DNA of 33,598 bases from a virus, in the IMG/VR virus record IMGVR_UViG_3300017731_000018, positions 1-33,598 of that record; one strand, 5' to 3'. This document shows positions 1 through 5,389 of this stretch, piece after piece (within the stretch, counting starts at the first letter, position 1; the number at the start of each line of letters is the position of its first letter). The notes beneath the pieces are model-generated. The model did not search any database. It was not told where the DNA came from and saw nothing but the letters and a program-made list of their open reading frames with translations. The translations under genes and the position numbers were made by a program.

Positions 1-1
1 A

Positions 2-880
2 CTTAATCTAGCAAAATATAACGAGTGGAAAGATTCTAATTTGATATATGATAGTGTATTATTTTTAGATGGTGTATTAGAAGAATTTATACAAAAATCA
101 AAAGGTATGCAAGGTTTTTCTAACGCCGTAAGATCTGCTGAAAAAGGTAGAGCTTTAGGGTTAGGAGTTTTAGGTTGGCATACATATTTACAACAGAAAG
201 GTTTACCTTTCGAAGGATTATTAGCACAATATGAAACAAGAAGAATATTTAGTCAAATCAAAATTGAGAGCGAAAGAGCAAGTATGGCGCTTGCTGAAGA
301 GTTTGGCGAACCGCTGTGGTGTGTTGGCACTGGGTTTAGGAATACTCACCTTCGCGCTATTGCTCCTACTGTTTCTAACAGTAAACTTGCTGGTAATATC
401 AGCCCTGGAATCGAGCCTTGGGCTGCTAACGTATTTACGGAACAAAGTGCTAAGGGTACTTTTATAAGAAAAAACCCTACGCTAGTTGCGTTATTAAAAA
501 AGCATAAGCTTGATAATAACAAAATATGGAATAAGATATTAGAAGATGGAGGATCTGTTCAAGGTATTAAAGAACTAGATAAAATTATGATTGGACCACA
601 AGACAGCGTTCCAGTTAAAGAAGTATTTAAAACTTTTAAAGAAGTTAATCAGTTAGATTTAGTAAAACAAGCTGGTATCAGGCAACAGTATGTTGATCAA
701 TCAGTTAGCTTGAATCTAGCTTTTCCTTCTGAAGTTGATCCTAAGTTCCTTAATAAGGTACACTTAGAAGCTTGGAAGGACGGAATAAAAACTTTGTATT
801 ATATGCGGACGGAATCGGTGTTGCGTGGTGATATTGCAGCTGCCGCTATGAATGAAGATTGTTTGAGTTGTGATGGTTAG
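2..880 (+). CDS. nrdA: Ribonucleoside-diphosphate reductase large subunit, C-terminal part (5' truncated by window)
   Basis: This is the catalytic subunit of class I ribonucleotide reductase, which reduces ribonucleotides to deoxyribonucleotides for phage DNA synthesis. The frame is open to the left edge, so 292 C-terminal residues are visible and the true start lies outside; the TTG at 41 is not a real start. Visible family motifs are NTHLRAIAPTVSNS, then a NISPGIEPWAANVF block, the tyrosine pair in KTLYYMRT (the radical-transfer tyrosines of the family), and a short C-terminal tail with Cys-x-x-Cys (CLSC), which in this family relays electrons from thioredoxin or glutaredoxin. It is the only + strand gene in the window, converges on the structural operon, and ends at a strong terminator. 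The small subunit (nrdB) is not seen and may lie to the left. Confidence 0.95.
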   Translation, partial: LNLAKYNEWKDSNLIYDSVLFLDGVLEEFIQKSKGMQGFSNAVRSAEKGRALGLGVLGWHTYLQQKGLPFEGLLAQYETRRIFSQIKIESERASMALAEEFGEPLWCVGTGFRNTHLRAIAPTVSNSKLAGNISPGIEPWAANVFTEQSAKGTFIRKNPTLVALLKKHKLDNNKIWNKILEDGGSVQGIKELDKIMIGPQDSVPVKEVFKTFKEVNQLDLVKQAGIRQQYVDQSVSLNLAFPSEVDPKFLNKVHLEAWKDGIKTLYYMRTESVLRGDIAAAAMNEDCLSCDG

Positions 881-888
881 TTGTTCAC

Positions 889-919
889 AAAGGGGGTGTT
901 ATCGCATCCCCTTTTTTTT
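889..919 (+). terminator. Intrinsic terminator of nrdA
   Basis: A ten-pair stem (AAAGGGGGTG with CATCCCCTTT, one G-T wobble) closes a six-base loop TTATCG and is followed at once by a run of T. It starts 9 bases after the nrdA stop. On the - strand the hairpin is followed by only three T, so it is mainly a + strand terminator, though it separates the two convergent transcripts. Confidence 0.9.
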
Positions 920-1172
920 ATTTAGCACCGCAAGGTTTACCCGTAGCGATGTTAACCCATCTTTCTTTTTGAAACCAGTCTCTTAATGTAGCACCTTTTT
1001 TACGAACACCTTTTACATTTGATTCACTAGACCTTTTATATTTACCTTGAGCGGCGGCTGTGCGTTTAGCACGTATAACTTTTTGCCTTTCAGCTTTGCT
1101 CATGCTTTTATATTTAGCATAAGGTAAACAAACTTTCTTGGTACCACCACCTTTTATTTTACTTTTTGGCAT
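918..1172 (-). CDS. Small basic Cys-containing protein, unknown function
   Basis: An 84-aa Lys/Arg-rich protein beginning MPKSKIKGGGTKKVCLPYAKYK and ending TGKPCGAK, with one cysteine near each end. The ATG at 1172 is preferred over an upstream GTG that adds seven residues. The segment around YKSMSKAERQKVIRAKRTAA is predicted helical and strongly positive, and the C-terminal part has several aromatics (WFQKERW). It is the last gene of the leftward transcription unit, its start overlaps the end of the 44-aa gene by 14 bases, and its stop sits against the nrdA terminator. Similar short basic proteins occur in marine phages, but I know of no demonstrated function; nucleic-acid binding or virion packing is only a guess. 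Confidence 0.75.
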   Translation of the reverse strand: MPKSKIKGGGTKKVCLPYAKYKSMSKAERQKVIRAKRTAAAQGKYKRSSESNVKGVRKKGATLRDWFQKERWVNIATGKPCGAK

Positions 1173-1293
1173 TTTTAGGTTTTTTATGTCCACATCCTTT
1201 TTTCATAAGTGCTTTATGTTTTTTTAAACTTGTAACATTATGTACTGATCCGTCTTTACAATACATTTTATGTGATGGTATTTTATCTTTCAT
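1159..1293 (-). CDS. 44-aa basic Cys/His-containing protein, unknown
   Basis: Found by reading the gap between its neighbours. ATG at 1293, TAA at 1159-1161. The peptide begins MKDKIPSHKMYCKDGSVHN and ends GCGHKKPKNAKK; it has two Cys and five His in 44 residues, so metal binding is conceivable. It overlaps the end of the upstream HExxH gene by 11 bases and the start of the next gene by 14, which fits the packing of this block and leaves no unused space. Lys content matches its neighbours. I do not recognise the family. Confidence 0.6.
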   Translation of the reverse strand: MKDKIPSHKMYCKDGSVHNVTSLKKHKALMKKGCGHKKPKNAKK

Positions 1294-1660
1294 ATTGTTT
1301 TATTTTTTTAGTTTTGTGTATAGCTTCTTTTTCCCATGGTAAATCTCTTCTTTTTGTGTCGATTTTACTTGTAGGTATTGTTATAGTTTCTGAGTTTCTA
1401 CCAGGTTTCCATTTGTATCTTAGGCTATTAAAATCTAATCTACCTTCTTCCATTTGTTTTTTATGTACTTTTTCATGCTTAATAGTTTTAGCCATTTGAT
1501 GTGGTTTTATTCTTTTATTAACGTATATAGTTTTATGCTCGTCTATATAACCCCAATGTTTATCAGTTGGCATATCAACTAATTTTATAACGTTATCGTT
1601 ATGGTTAGACGCGAGATGTAAACTTAATACATTATTTACACTTTTCATTTTAAATGCCAT
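1283..1660 (-). CDS. Small HExxH protein, putative gluzincin-like metallopeptidase
   Basis: A 125-aa protein with a zincin signature: His62-Glu63-Lys-Val-His66, followed about 44 residues later by PWEKEA, whose Glu110 or Glu112 could be the third zinc ligand. The HExxH sits in a predicted helix (MAKTIKHEKVHKKQM). No signal peptide is seen, so it would act inside the infected cell or in the virion. Short proteins with this HEKVH...LPWEKEA arrangement are, from memory, recurrent in marine phages; a substrate is not known. Its ATG shares a base with the upstream stop (TAATG), suggesting translational coupling. Catalytic activity is inferred from the motif only. Confidence 0.7.
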   Translation of the reverse strand: MAFKMKSVNNVLSLHLASNHNDNVIKLVDMPTDKHWGYIDEHKTIYVNKRIKPHQMAKTIKHEKVHKKQMEEGRLDFNSLRYKWKPGRNSETITIPTSKIDTKRRDLPWEKEAIHKTKKIKQYER

Positions 1661-1902
1661 TATTTTTTCTTTAACCTATTTACAGCTTTATTTCTAGCAC
1701 ACTTCATCTTAGCAGCATAACTAGGGTTACGTTTTCTATTAAAAACTATTTGCTGATTTAAACTACCAACTATTTTTTTTACGTTACCTTTTCTTGATTT
1801 TATCATCCAGCTAGCAAGCGCGCTACAAGATAAATTTTTCATTTTACCTTTAGCGTCAGGTGCGTCTGAGTCTTTCCACGTGGGTCTTTTATGCTTTGCC
1901 AT
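1660..1902 (-). CDS. 80-aa very basic protein, unknown
   Basis: Lys/Arg-rich protein (start MAKHKRPTWKDSDAPDAK) with a central block LSCSALASWMIKSRKGN and a C-terminal run rich in Arg, Lys and Asn ending RLKKK. Two Cys are present. Start ATG at 1902 overlaps the end of the upstream gene by 14 bases; its stop overlaps the next ATG as TAATG. The mix of a short hydrophobic/aromatic core with a strongly positive surface resembles nucleic-acid-binding peptides, but no named fold is recognised. Similar sequences are, from memory, present in other uncultured marine phages. Confidence 0.75.
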   Translation of the reverse strand: MAKHKRPTWKDSDAPDAKGKMKNLSCSALASWMIKSRKGNVKKIVGSLNQQIVFNRKRNPSYAAKMKCARNKAVNRLKKK

Positions 1903-2170
1903 ATTTTCTTTTTAATGCGAGTTTACATCTTTTAGCTATACGGGCTTGTTCTCTTTTACCCGCTGCTTTGGATCTCTGTTCAACAACAGTTAGTATTTGT
2001 ATTTTTCTAGCATATGTTTTACTTATGCGCTTAACTTTTGCACACGTAGCTCTTGCGTCAGCCGGTGTTGCAAACTTTATAGTAACAGTATCTTTAGGGT
2101 TTTCATCAGTGTATAACCTTCTACTACTACCTTTAGGTTTCTTACCTGTACCTTTTACTGGGTCTGGCAT
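1889..2170 (-). CDS. 93-aa basic conserved phage protein, unknown
   Basis: Begins MPDPVKGTGKKPKGSSRRLY, followed by a TDENPKDTVTIKFATPAD segment and a long basic helical half (SKTYARKIQILTVVEQRSKAAGKREQ region). The N-terminal PKGSSRRLYTDENPKDTV motif is, from memory, recurrent in marine phages and some large algal viruses, where it is an uncharacterised domain. Its ATG shares a base with the stop of the 45-aa gene (TAATG). The function is unknown; net charge is strongly positive, as in the rest of this block. Confidence 0.75.
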   Translation of the reverse strand: MPDPVKGTGKKPKGSSRRLYTDENPKDTVTIKFATPADARATCAKVKRISKTYARKIQILTVVEQRSKAAGKREQARIAKRCKLALKRKYGKA

Positions 2171-2307
2171 TATTTTTTAGATTTACCCATTTTACCTGGA
2201 CCGCCAGCTTTAGTACATCTTACACCCCACCCAGAAGCGTAAGCGCTAGGCCACACTTTAAATTTTCTTTTTGCTGCAGCTTTACAAGCTGGACTAATTT
2301 TTCCCAT
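2170..2307 (-). CDS. 45-aa basic protein with KRKFKVWPSAYASGW motif
   Basis: Found by reading the gap. ATG 2307, TAA 2172-2170. The peptide starts MGKISPACKAAAKRKFKVWP, continues with SAYASGWGVRCTKAGGPGK and ends MGKSKK. The KFKVWPSAYASG core is, from memory, a short conserved motif in marine phages and large eukaryotic viruses, annotated only as a domain of unknown function. Both ends are joined to neighbours by TAATG overlaps, which strongly supports expression as part of the operon. Two Cys flank the motif. No function can be assigned. Confidence 0.75.
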   Translation of the reverse strand: MGKISPACKAAAKRKFKVWPSAYASGWGVRCTKAGGPGKMGKSKK

Positions 2308-2522
2308 TACTTTTTAATTTTCTCAAATGAACTTATGCCGAAGCAACCTAATGTAACCCATACAAATGAGTTATAAACTACTTCGTTTATTATTAAATCT
2401 TTGTCCGCTATAAGACTTGTCATTAAATCAGCTATAGCAAAACACACCATTACAACAAATGAAATAAAACCAACTAGATTTTTTTCATTTATATCATTTT
2501 TATCTTTAAATAATGCCCACAT
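2307..2522 (-). CDS. 71-aa two-helix membrane protein, holin candidate
   Basis: After a short polar start (MWALFKDKNDINEKN) there are two hydrophobic segments: roughly residues 17-39 (LVGFISFVVMVCFAIADLMTS) and 47-65 (VVYNSFVWVTLGCFGIS), with a charged tail EKIKK. Size, two membrane spans and charged C-terminus fit small phage holins, which time lysis by opening the inner membrane. However, the endolysin gene is 1.8 kb upstream and other small membrane proteins lie nearer to it, so holin identity is not settled. The gene starts two bases after the upstream stop and its own stop overlaps the next ATG (TAATG). Confidence 0.7.
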   Translation of the reverse strand: MWALFKDKNDINEKNLVGFISFVVMVCFAIADLMTSLIADKDLIINEVVYNSFVWVTLGCFGISSFEKIKK

Positions 2523-2524
2523 AT

Positions 2525-2692
2525 TTATTTTTTGTTACCTCGTGAGTATGGAAAAATAGCGTTCATTGCTTTTCTTCTACCCTCACAACCACAAGGTATG
2601 TTTAAACCTTTTGATACTTTATCAACAACAGACTTAATTCCTGTTGCTTTTGTAAACTTCTGTATACTATCTCCTAATCCTCTTGATTTCAT
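2525..2692 (-). CDS. 55-aa conserved small protein with Cys-Gly-Cys motif
   Basis: The start at ATG 2692 (MKSRGLGDSIQKFTKATGIK) is chosen over a longer reading because GGAGGTG lies seven bases upstream; note that these bases also encode the end of the upstream gene, so the match could be partly coincidental. Sequence features are GLGDSIQKFTKATGIKSVVDKVS, then PCGCEGRRKAMNAIFPYSRG. The GLGD...KATGIK...CGC..R...N..FPY pattern is, from memory, widespread in marine phages with no known role. A CGC pair could bind metal or form a disulphide. Confidence 0.75.
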   Translation of the reverse strand: MKSRGLGDSIQKFTKATGIKSVVDKVSKGLNIPCGCEGRRKAMNAIFPYSRGNKK

Positions 2693-2693
2693 A

Positions 2694-2942
2694 TTAACAC
2701 CTCCATCTTTTTCTAGCTGCTTTACCTCTTTCACTAGTCCAATTTTTTGATCTAGCGCAAAATGATTTTCTACGTTTAGCAGCTTTACTACCTTTTTTAA
2801 CTTTACCTGTTACAGCTGTCTTTAATTTACTACCAGGGTTTTTACGTCTATATGCTGCCACTCCTTTTTTAGTCATACCAGCGCCTTCTTTAGTTGATCT
2901 AAAGTTACGTCCTTTGCCCCTTGTAGTTTTTCTTATAGCCAT
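2694..2942 (-). CDS. 82-aa Lys/Arg-rich protein, conserved SFCARSKNW...RKRWRC family
   Basis: An extremely basic protein with the segments GAGMTKKGVAAYRRKNPGSK, LKTAVTGKVKKGSKAAKRRK, SFCARSKNW and a C-terminal GKAARKRWRC. This layout is recurrent, from memory, in marine phages and in nucleocytoplasmic large DNA viruses as an uncharacterised domain. The regular Gly/Lys/Arg spacing suggests nucleic-acid contact, and the two Cys near the C-terminus could pair. It starts six bases before the stop of the secreted thioredoxin-like gene ends, and its own stop lies two bases before the next start. Confidence 0.8.
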   Translation of the reverse strand: MAIRKTTRGKGRNFRSTKEGAGMTKKGVAAYRRKNPGSKLKTAVTGKVKKGSKAAKRRKSFCARSKNWTSERGKAARKRWRC

Positions 2943-2947
2943 TATAA

Positions 2948-3274
2948 CTATTTATTTTCTTTAACTTTATTTATAAGTTCTTGTATTTCTTCTCTTGTAG
3001 CTTTAATTTCAAATGATATGTCAGCTGCAAATTGCCCCTTTACTTTACCATCTGATCCTATAACTACAATAACAGGCACCGCTGTTATGCTTTGTTTAAC
3101 GCTCTCAGGTTGCTCTTCTAGCCAAGCGTATTGAAGCGTGGCGTTTTTAAGCCCTCTAATGTTATAGTTATTTCTATCATTCCACTTGTAATTAAAATGA
3201 ATTACCTTAACTCGCTCTTGGGCATGAGCGAAAAACCCACATAATATAAATAGTATTGTTATTAAATTTTTCAT
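2948..3274 (-). CDS. Secreted thioredoxin-fold-like protein lacking CxxC
   Basis: A 108-aa protein with a signal peptide of about 20 residues (MKNLITILFILCGFFAHAQ, cleavage expected near Ala-His-Ala|Gln, a style frequent in flavobacteria). The mature part begins VKVIHFNYKWNDRNNY and later has VPVIVVIGSDGKVKGQF, like the beta-strand and cis-proline region of thioredoxins. Where an active thioredoxin has WCxxC, this protein has NYKWND, so it should not be redox active. It would act in the periplasm or outer envelope of the infected cell. The ATG overlaps the upstream stop (ATGA). Fold assignment is by eye and moderate; function unknown. Confidence 0.75.
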   Translation of the reverse strand: MKNLITILFILCGFFAHAQERVKVIHFNYKWNDRNNYNIRGLKNATLQYAWLEEQPESVKQSITAVPVIVVIGSDGKVKGQFAADISFEIKATREEIQELINKVKENK

Positions 3275-3582
3275 CTTTTATAAACTTTATCTTCTAATTC
3301 TTTTATAGACTGTTTATTGTCTAGTATATCTTCTTTTAACACGTCAGTTGATTTTTCTATCTGTATGATAGTAGATCTAACAAGCTCGTCCTTTAATTGA
3401 AACTCCATTTTTTGTACAAACTCTTCACTGCCAAAATTATTTATTTTATTGTTCAGATCTTGTATTTCTCCTTCCAATGTAAACCACATGCTAGCTAGTG
3501 ATATTGCACCACCAACTAATATAGCTATAGTTTTAAGGTCTAATTTTACTTCCGTGTCTTCACTAATTTTTTTTGTTGCCAT
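3271..3582 (-). CDS. Membrane-anchored coiled-coil protein (paralogue of the gene at 4768)
   Basis: A 103-aa protein using ATG 3582 (MATKKISEDTEVKLDLKT); a GTG 36 bases upstream would overlap the lipoprotein gene. One membrane span (about residues 20-38, IAILVGGAISLASMWF) is followed by a charged heptad-like helix to the end, KELEDKVYKR. This matches the architecture of the gene at 4768-5070: both have a K-[LI]-D-[LV]-K-[TS]-I-A-I start to the span and end E-[DN]-K-[VI]-Y-K-R. Next to a lipoprotein and near an endolysin, an inner-membrane spanin or holin-associated role is possible, but this is inference. Confidence 0.7.
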   Translation of the reverse strand: MATKKISEDTEVKLDLKTIAILVGGAISLASMWFTLEGEIQDLNNKINNFGSEEFVQKMEFQLKDELVRSTIIQIEKSTDVLKEDILDNKQSIKELEDKVYKR

Positions 3583-3595
3583 CGTTGTTTTTGTG

Positions 3596-4087
3596 TTAGT
3601 TATTTTTTTTACCGCCACCTGTTGATGTCACCGTATTGGTAGCTACAGGAGCGCCAGCGCCACCAGTTGTGTTGCCACCATAGCCTTGTGAACCACTTGT
3701 ACTACCAACGGCTATTGGTGCATTATTATTAACATTGGGATTTGGTGTTATGTGTCCATATGTACCCTTAGCGTGACCGTGGTATCTCCATCTGCTATCA
3801 TGATACCTGTAATCATACCTATAATCATTATACGGGTTATAGTATCTATTATCTTGCCACCTTACAAAATCATATCCCACCACATTATATGTTCTCTGTG
3901 GTTGTATATCCTGTATTCTTATTTTAACAGTATCACCCATTTCAGTTAAAGCAAGTACGTGAGTAACCATTATTTGGTTACGTGGATACATCATAGATGA
4001 GCAACCACTTAATATAGCGAACGCTAATATACTTATTAATATTCCTATTGCTATTAATCTACCTGTGTCTCTTTGTTTTTCTGTCAT
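3596..4087 (-). CDS. Predicted lipoprotein with Tyr/Arg/His-rich region, o-spanin candidate
   Basis: ATG 4087 gives 163 aa: MTEKQRDTGR, a hydrophobic stretch (residues 11-25) and a lipobox Leu26-Ser-Gly-Cys29 followed by SS, so signal peptidase II processing and lipid attachment at Cys29 are predicted. After a short beta-like part (VTHVLALTEMGDTVKIRIQD) comes a segment packed with Tyr, Arg and His (YNDYRYDYRYHDSRWRYHGH) and then a Gly/Asn/Thr/Ser-rich tail ending GGGKKNN. The ATG overlaps the stop of the 33-aa membrane gene (TAATG). Outer-membrane anchoring near lysis genes suggests an o-spanin, but it is longer than usual and has a low-complexity tail; an envelope-modifying role is an alternative. 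Confidence 0.75.
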   Translation of the reverse strand: MTEKQRDTGRLIAIGILISILAFAILSGCSSMMYPRNQIMVTHVLALTEMGDTVKIRIQDIQPQRTYNVVGYDFVRWQDNRYYNPYNDYRYDYRYHDSRWRYHGHAKGTYGHITPNPNVNNNAPIAVGSTSGSQGYGGNTTGGAGAPVATNTVTSTGGGKKNN

Positions 4088-4188
4088 TAATTCCAAATTT
4101 TTACGTATAATCCTAATGTTAAAATGCCAATAAATGCTATTATATATAAACCACCTAAAATACACACAAGCTGACTATCAGGCTGCAT
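4087..4188 (-). CDS. 33-aa single-span membrane peptide
   Basis: Found by reading the gap. ATG 4188, TAA overlapping the lipoprotein ATG as TAATG. MQPDSQLVCILGGLYIIAFI then GILTLGLYVKIWN: one membrane span covering about residues 7-28 with almost no soluble part. Position between the endolysin and the lipoprotein, and the coupling to the latter, support a lysis-related or anchoring role, but tiny hydrophobic ORFs can arise by chance. No family is recognised. Confidence 0.55.
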   Translation of the reverse strand: MQPDSQLVCILGGLYIIAFIGILTLGLYVKIWN

Positions 4189-4198
4189 GTTATTCCAT

Positions 4199-4330
4199 TT
4201 ACTCTTTATATTTCGTGTCGTCTTTATCATGTATATCTTTTACTAGTATTTTAGTTACGTAGGCTAAAACGCCAAAAATTATTACCGGTAATGTGTTATA
4301 CTCCGTATAAACTGTACTTAGTTCTTCCAT
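4199..4330 (-). CDS. 43-aa single-span membrane protein, lysis cassette candidate
   Basis: Found by reading the gap. ATG 4330 preceded by AAAGAAG, TAA at 4201-4199. MEELSTVYTEYNTLPVIIFG, then VLAYVTKILV and a charged tail DIHDKDDTKYKE. One span (about residues 14-30) with an acidic N-terminus and a charged C-terminus, like small holins or pinholin-type peptides. It overlaps the end of the M15 endolysin gene by 35 bases, which is consistent with a lysis pair. Function is inferred from position and topology only. Confidence 0.55.
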   Translation of the reverse strand: MEELSTVYTEYNTLPVIIFGVLAYVTKILVKDIHDKDDTKYKE

Positions 4331-4757
4331 CTTCTTTGTAAGCTACGAGACACTTATTCCTGTTCTCGCCTGGATTTATATAGCTTACATGAACCCAGTT
4401 AGGATTCTTGTTATCGCCAAACTCCCAAATCATTTGATCAAATTCTAAGTTATCTCTTATATAATTAAACATCTCAGCGTTAGTTTTATGCCCGTATACA
4501 TCATCAATGTCAACAGCTTGCCCGTTACAATGCTGCGATTTTTCACTTCCGCCAATAGCTTTATTTAATTCTGGTCCACGGTAAAATGAATTTATCCTGA
4601 TAGGACCACCAGCCCACTCTCTTAGTGGTTCAAATACCTTAACTGCTAACATCTTCATGTTATTTAGATGCGCTTCAGTGGGTTTATTTTCTAGACCAAG
4701 GCGCTTAGCGGTTATGCTATACACACCTTCGTTCATACTAATATGTTTGCTTATCAT
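4296..4757 (-). CDS. M15-family peptidase, endolysin
   Basis: A 153-aa D-Ala-D-Ala-carboxypeptidase-like protein (M15_3 type) that should cleave peptide cross-links in peptidoglycan. Visible signature: INSFYRG with Arg60, then S-Q-H76-C-N-G-Q-A-V-D83 (the His and Asp zinc ligands), WEFGDN with Glu112 as likely catalytic base, and W-V-H123 as third ligand. The whole length is the catalytic domain; there is no separate wall-binding domain and no signal peptide, so it needs a holin for release. It lies in a block of small membrane proteins and a lipoprotein, which supports the lysis role. Start ATG 4757 fits the family's N-terminal NEGVYS region. Confidence 0.9.
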   Translation of the reverse strand: MISKHISMNEGVYSITAKRLGLENKPTEAHLNNMKMLAVKVFEPLREWAGGPIRINSFYRGPELNKAIGGSEKSQHCNGQAVDIDDVYGHKTNAEMFNYIRDNLEFDQMIWEFGDNKNPNWVHVSYINPGENRNKCLVAYKEDGRTKYSLYGV

Positions 4758-4767
4758 AAATTAAAAA

Positions 4768-5070
4768 TTATCTTTTGTATATTTTATTCTCTATATCACT
4801 AACTTTTTTCTCTAGCTTTTCTAGTTCTTTTTCTAAATAATGAACCTTCTGTTTAAGTAATAAACCATCAGACGTTTCTTTTACTTCATAAGTTGGTAGT
4901 TCTTTAGCTAGCTCTATTTCTTGCTTAAGGTTGTTATAACCCATAGTACCTGATATAATAAAACCGATAACAATCGCAATGCTTTTGACATCAATTTTAA
5001 AATCTGGTTTCTTATCGCCATCAATATCTATACCGATAGTTTTATCGCCTAGTTCTTCTATTTGTTTCAT
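4768..5070 (-). CDS. Membrane-anchored coiled-coil protein (paralogue of the gene at 3271)
   Basis: A 100-aa protein: acidic N-terminus (MKQIEELGDKTIGIDIDGDK), one span at about residues 30-46 (SIAIVIGFIISGTMGY), and a long Glu/Lys heptad helix ending KKVSDIENKIYKR. Architecture and several residues match the gene at 3271. The ATG overlaps the upstream stop (ATGA), so the two are translationally coupled. Located just before the endolysin, it may be an inner-membrane spanin, holin or anti-holin-like component; none of these is proven by sequence. Confidence 0.75.
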   Translation of the reverse strand: MKQIEELGDKTIGIDIDGDKKPDFKIDVKSIAIVIGFIISGTMGYNNLKQEIELAKELPTYEVKETSDGLLLKQKVHYLEKELEKLEKKVSDIENKIYKR

Positions 5071-5372
5071 TGTGAGAGTGATTTAAAAAAGTCATATATG
5101 TGTTTGCCTATTAAGCCAAAAAATCCTAAACCTAATGCGTTTCTCCACTTAACAGTTTCGTTTCTAAAATTTGAATTTTGTTTGACTTCTGCCCAGACAC
5201 CTTCTTTTGGATCAAAGAGGTTGTTTTTTATAAAGCGTAAATCGTCTTTTACGTCTTCATGTGCAACTTGATTATCTTCTTTTAGAGTTTGTAATTCAGT
5301 GAATATCTGCTCTATTTGATATTCTACCAATTTTAAAAGCTCTTTGGTTGTCTGATTTTTATTAATAGCCAT
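5067..5372 (-). CDS. Coiled-coil protein with C-terminal membrane segment, holin-like candidate
   Basis: A 101-aa protein. Residues 1-50 are amphipathic (TTKELLKLVEYQIEQIFTEL then KEDNQVAHEDVKDDLRFIKN), a middle NNLFDPKEGVWAEVKQN segment follows, and the C-terminus has a hydrophobic stretch (about 78-96, ALGLGFFGLIGKHIYDFF). The helix-then-C-terminal-span order resembles haemolysin XhlA-like phage lysis proteins, but identity at key positions cannot be checked. It sits between the giant virion gene and the lysis block and is coupled to the next gene by an ATGA overlap. Confidence 0.7.
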   Translation of the reverse strand: MAINKNQTTKELLKLVEYQIEQIFTELQTLKEDNQVAHEDVKDDLRFIKNNLFDPKEGVWAEVKQNSNFRNETVKWRNALGLGFFGLIGKHIYDFFKSLSQ

Positions 5373-5389
5373 AGTTAATTATCACGCGT

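Noticed and set aside
41-880. TTG at 41 as the start of nrdA
   Set aside because: The frame is open to the window edge and upstream residues (LAKYNEWKDSN) look like NrdA; the gene is simply cut by the edge.
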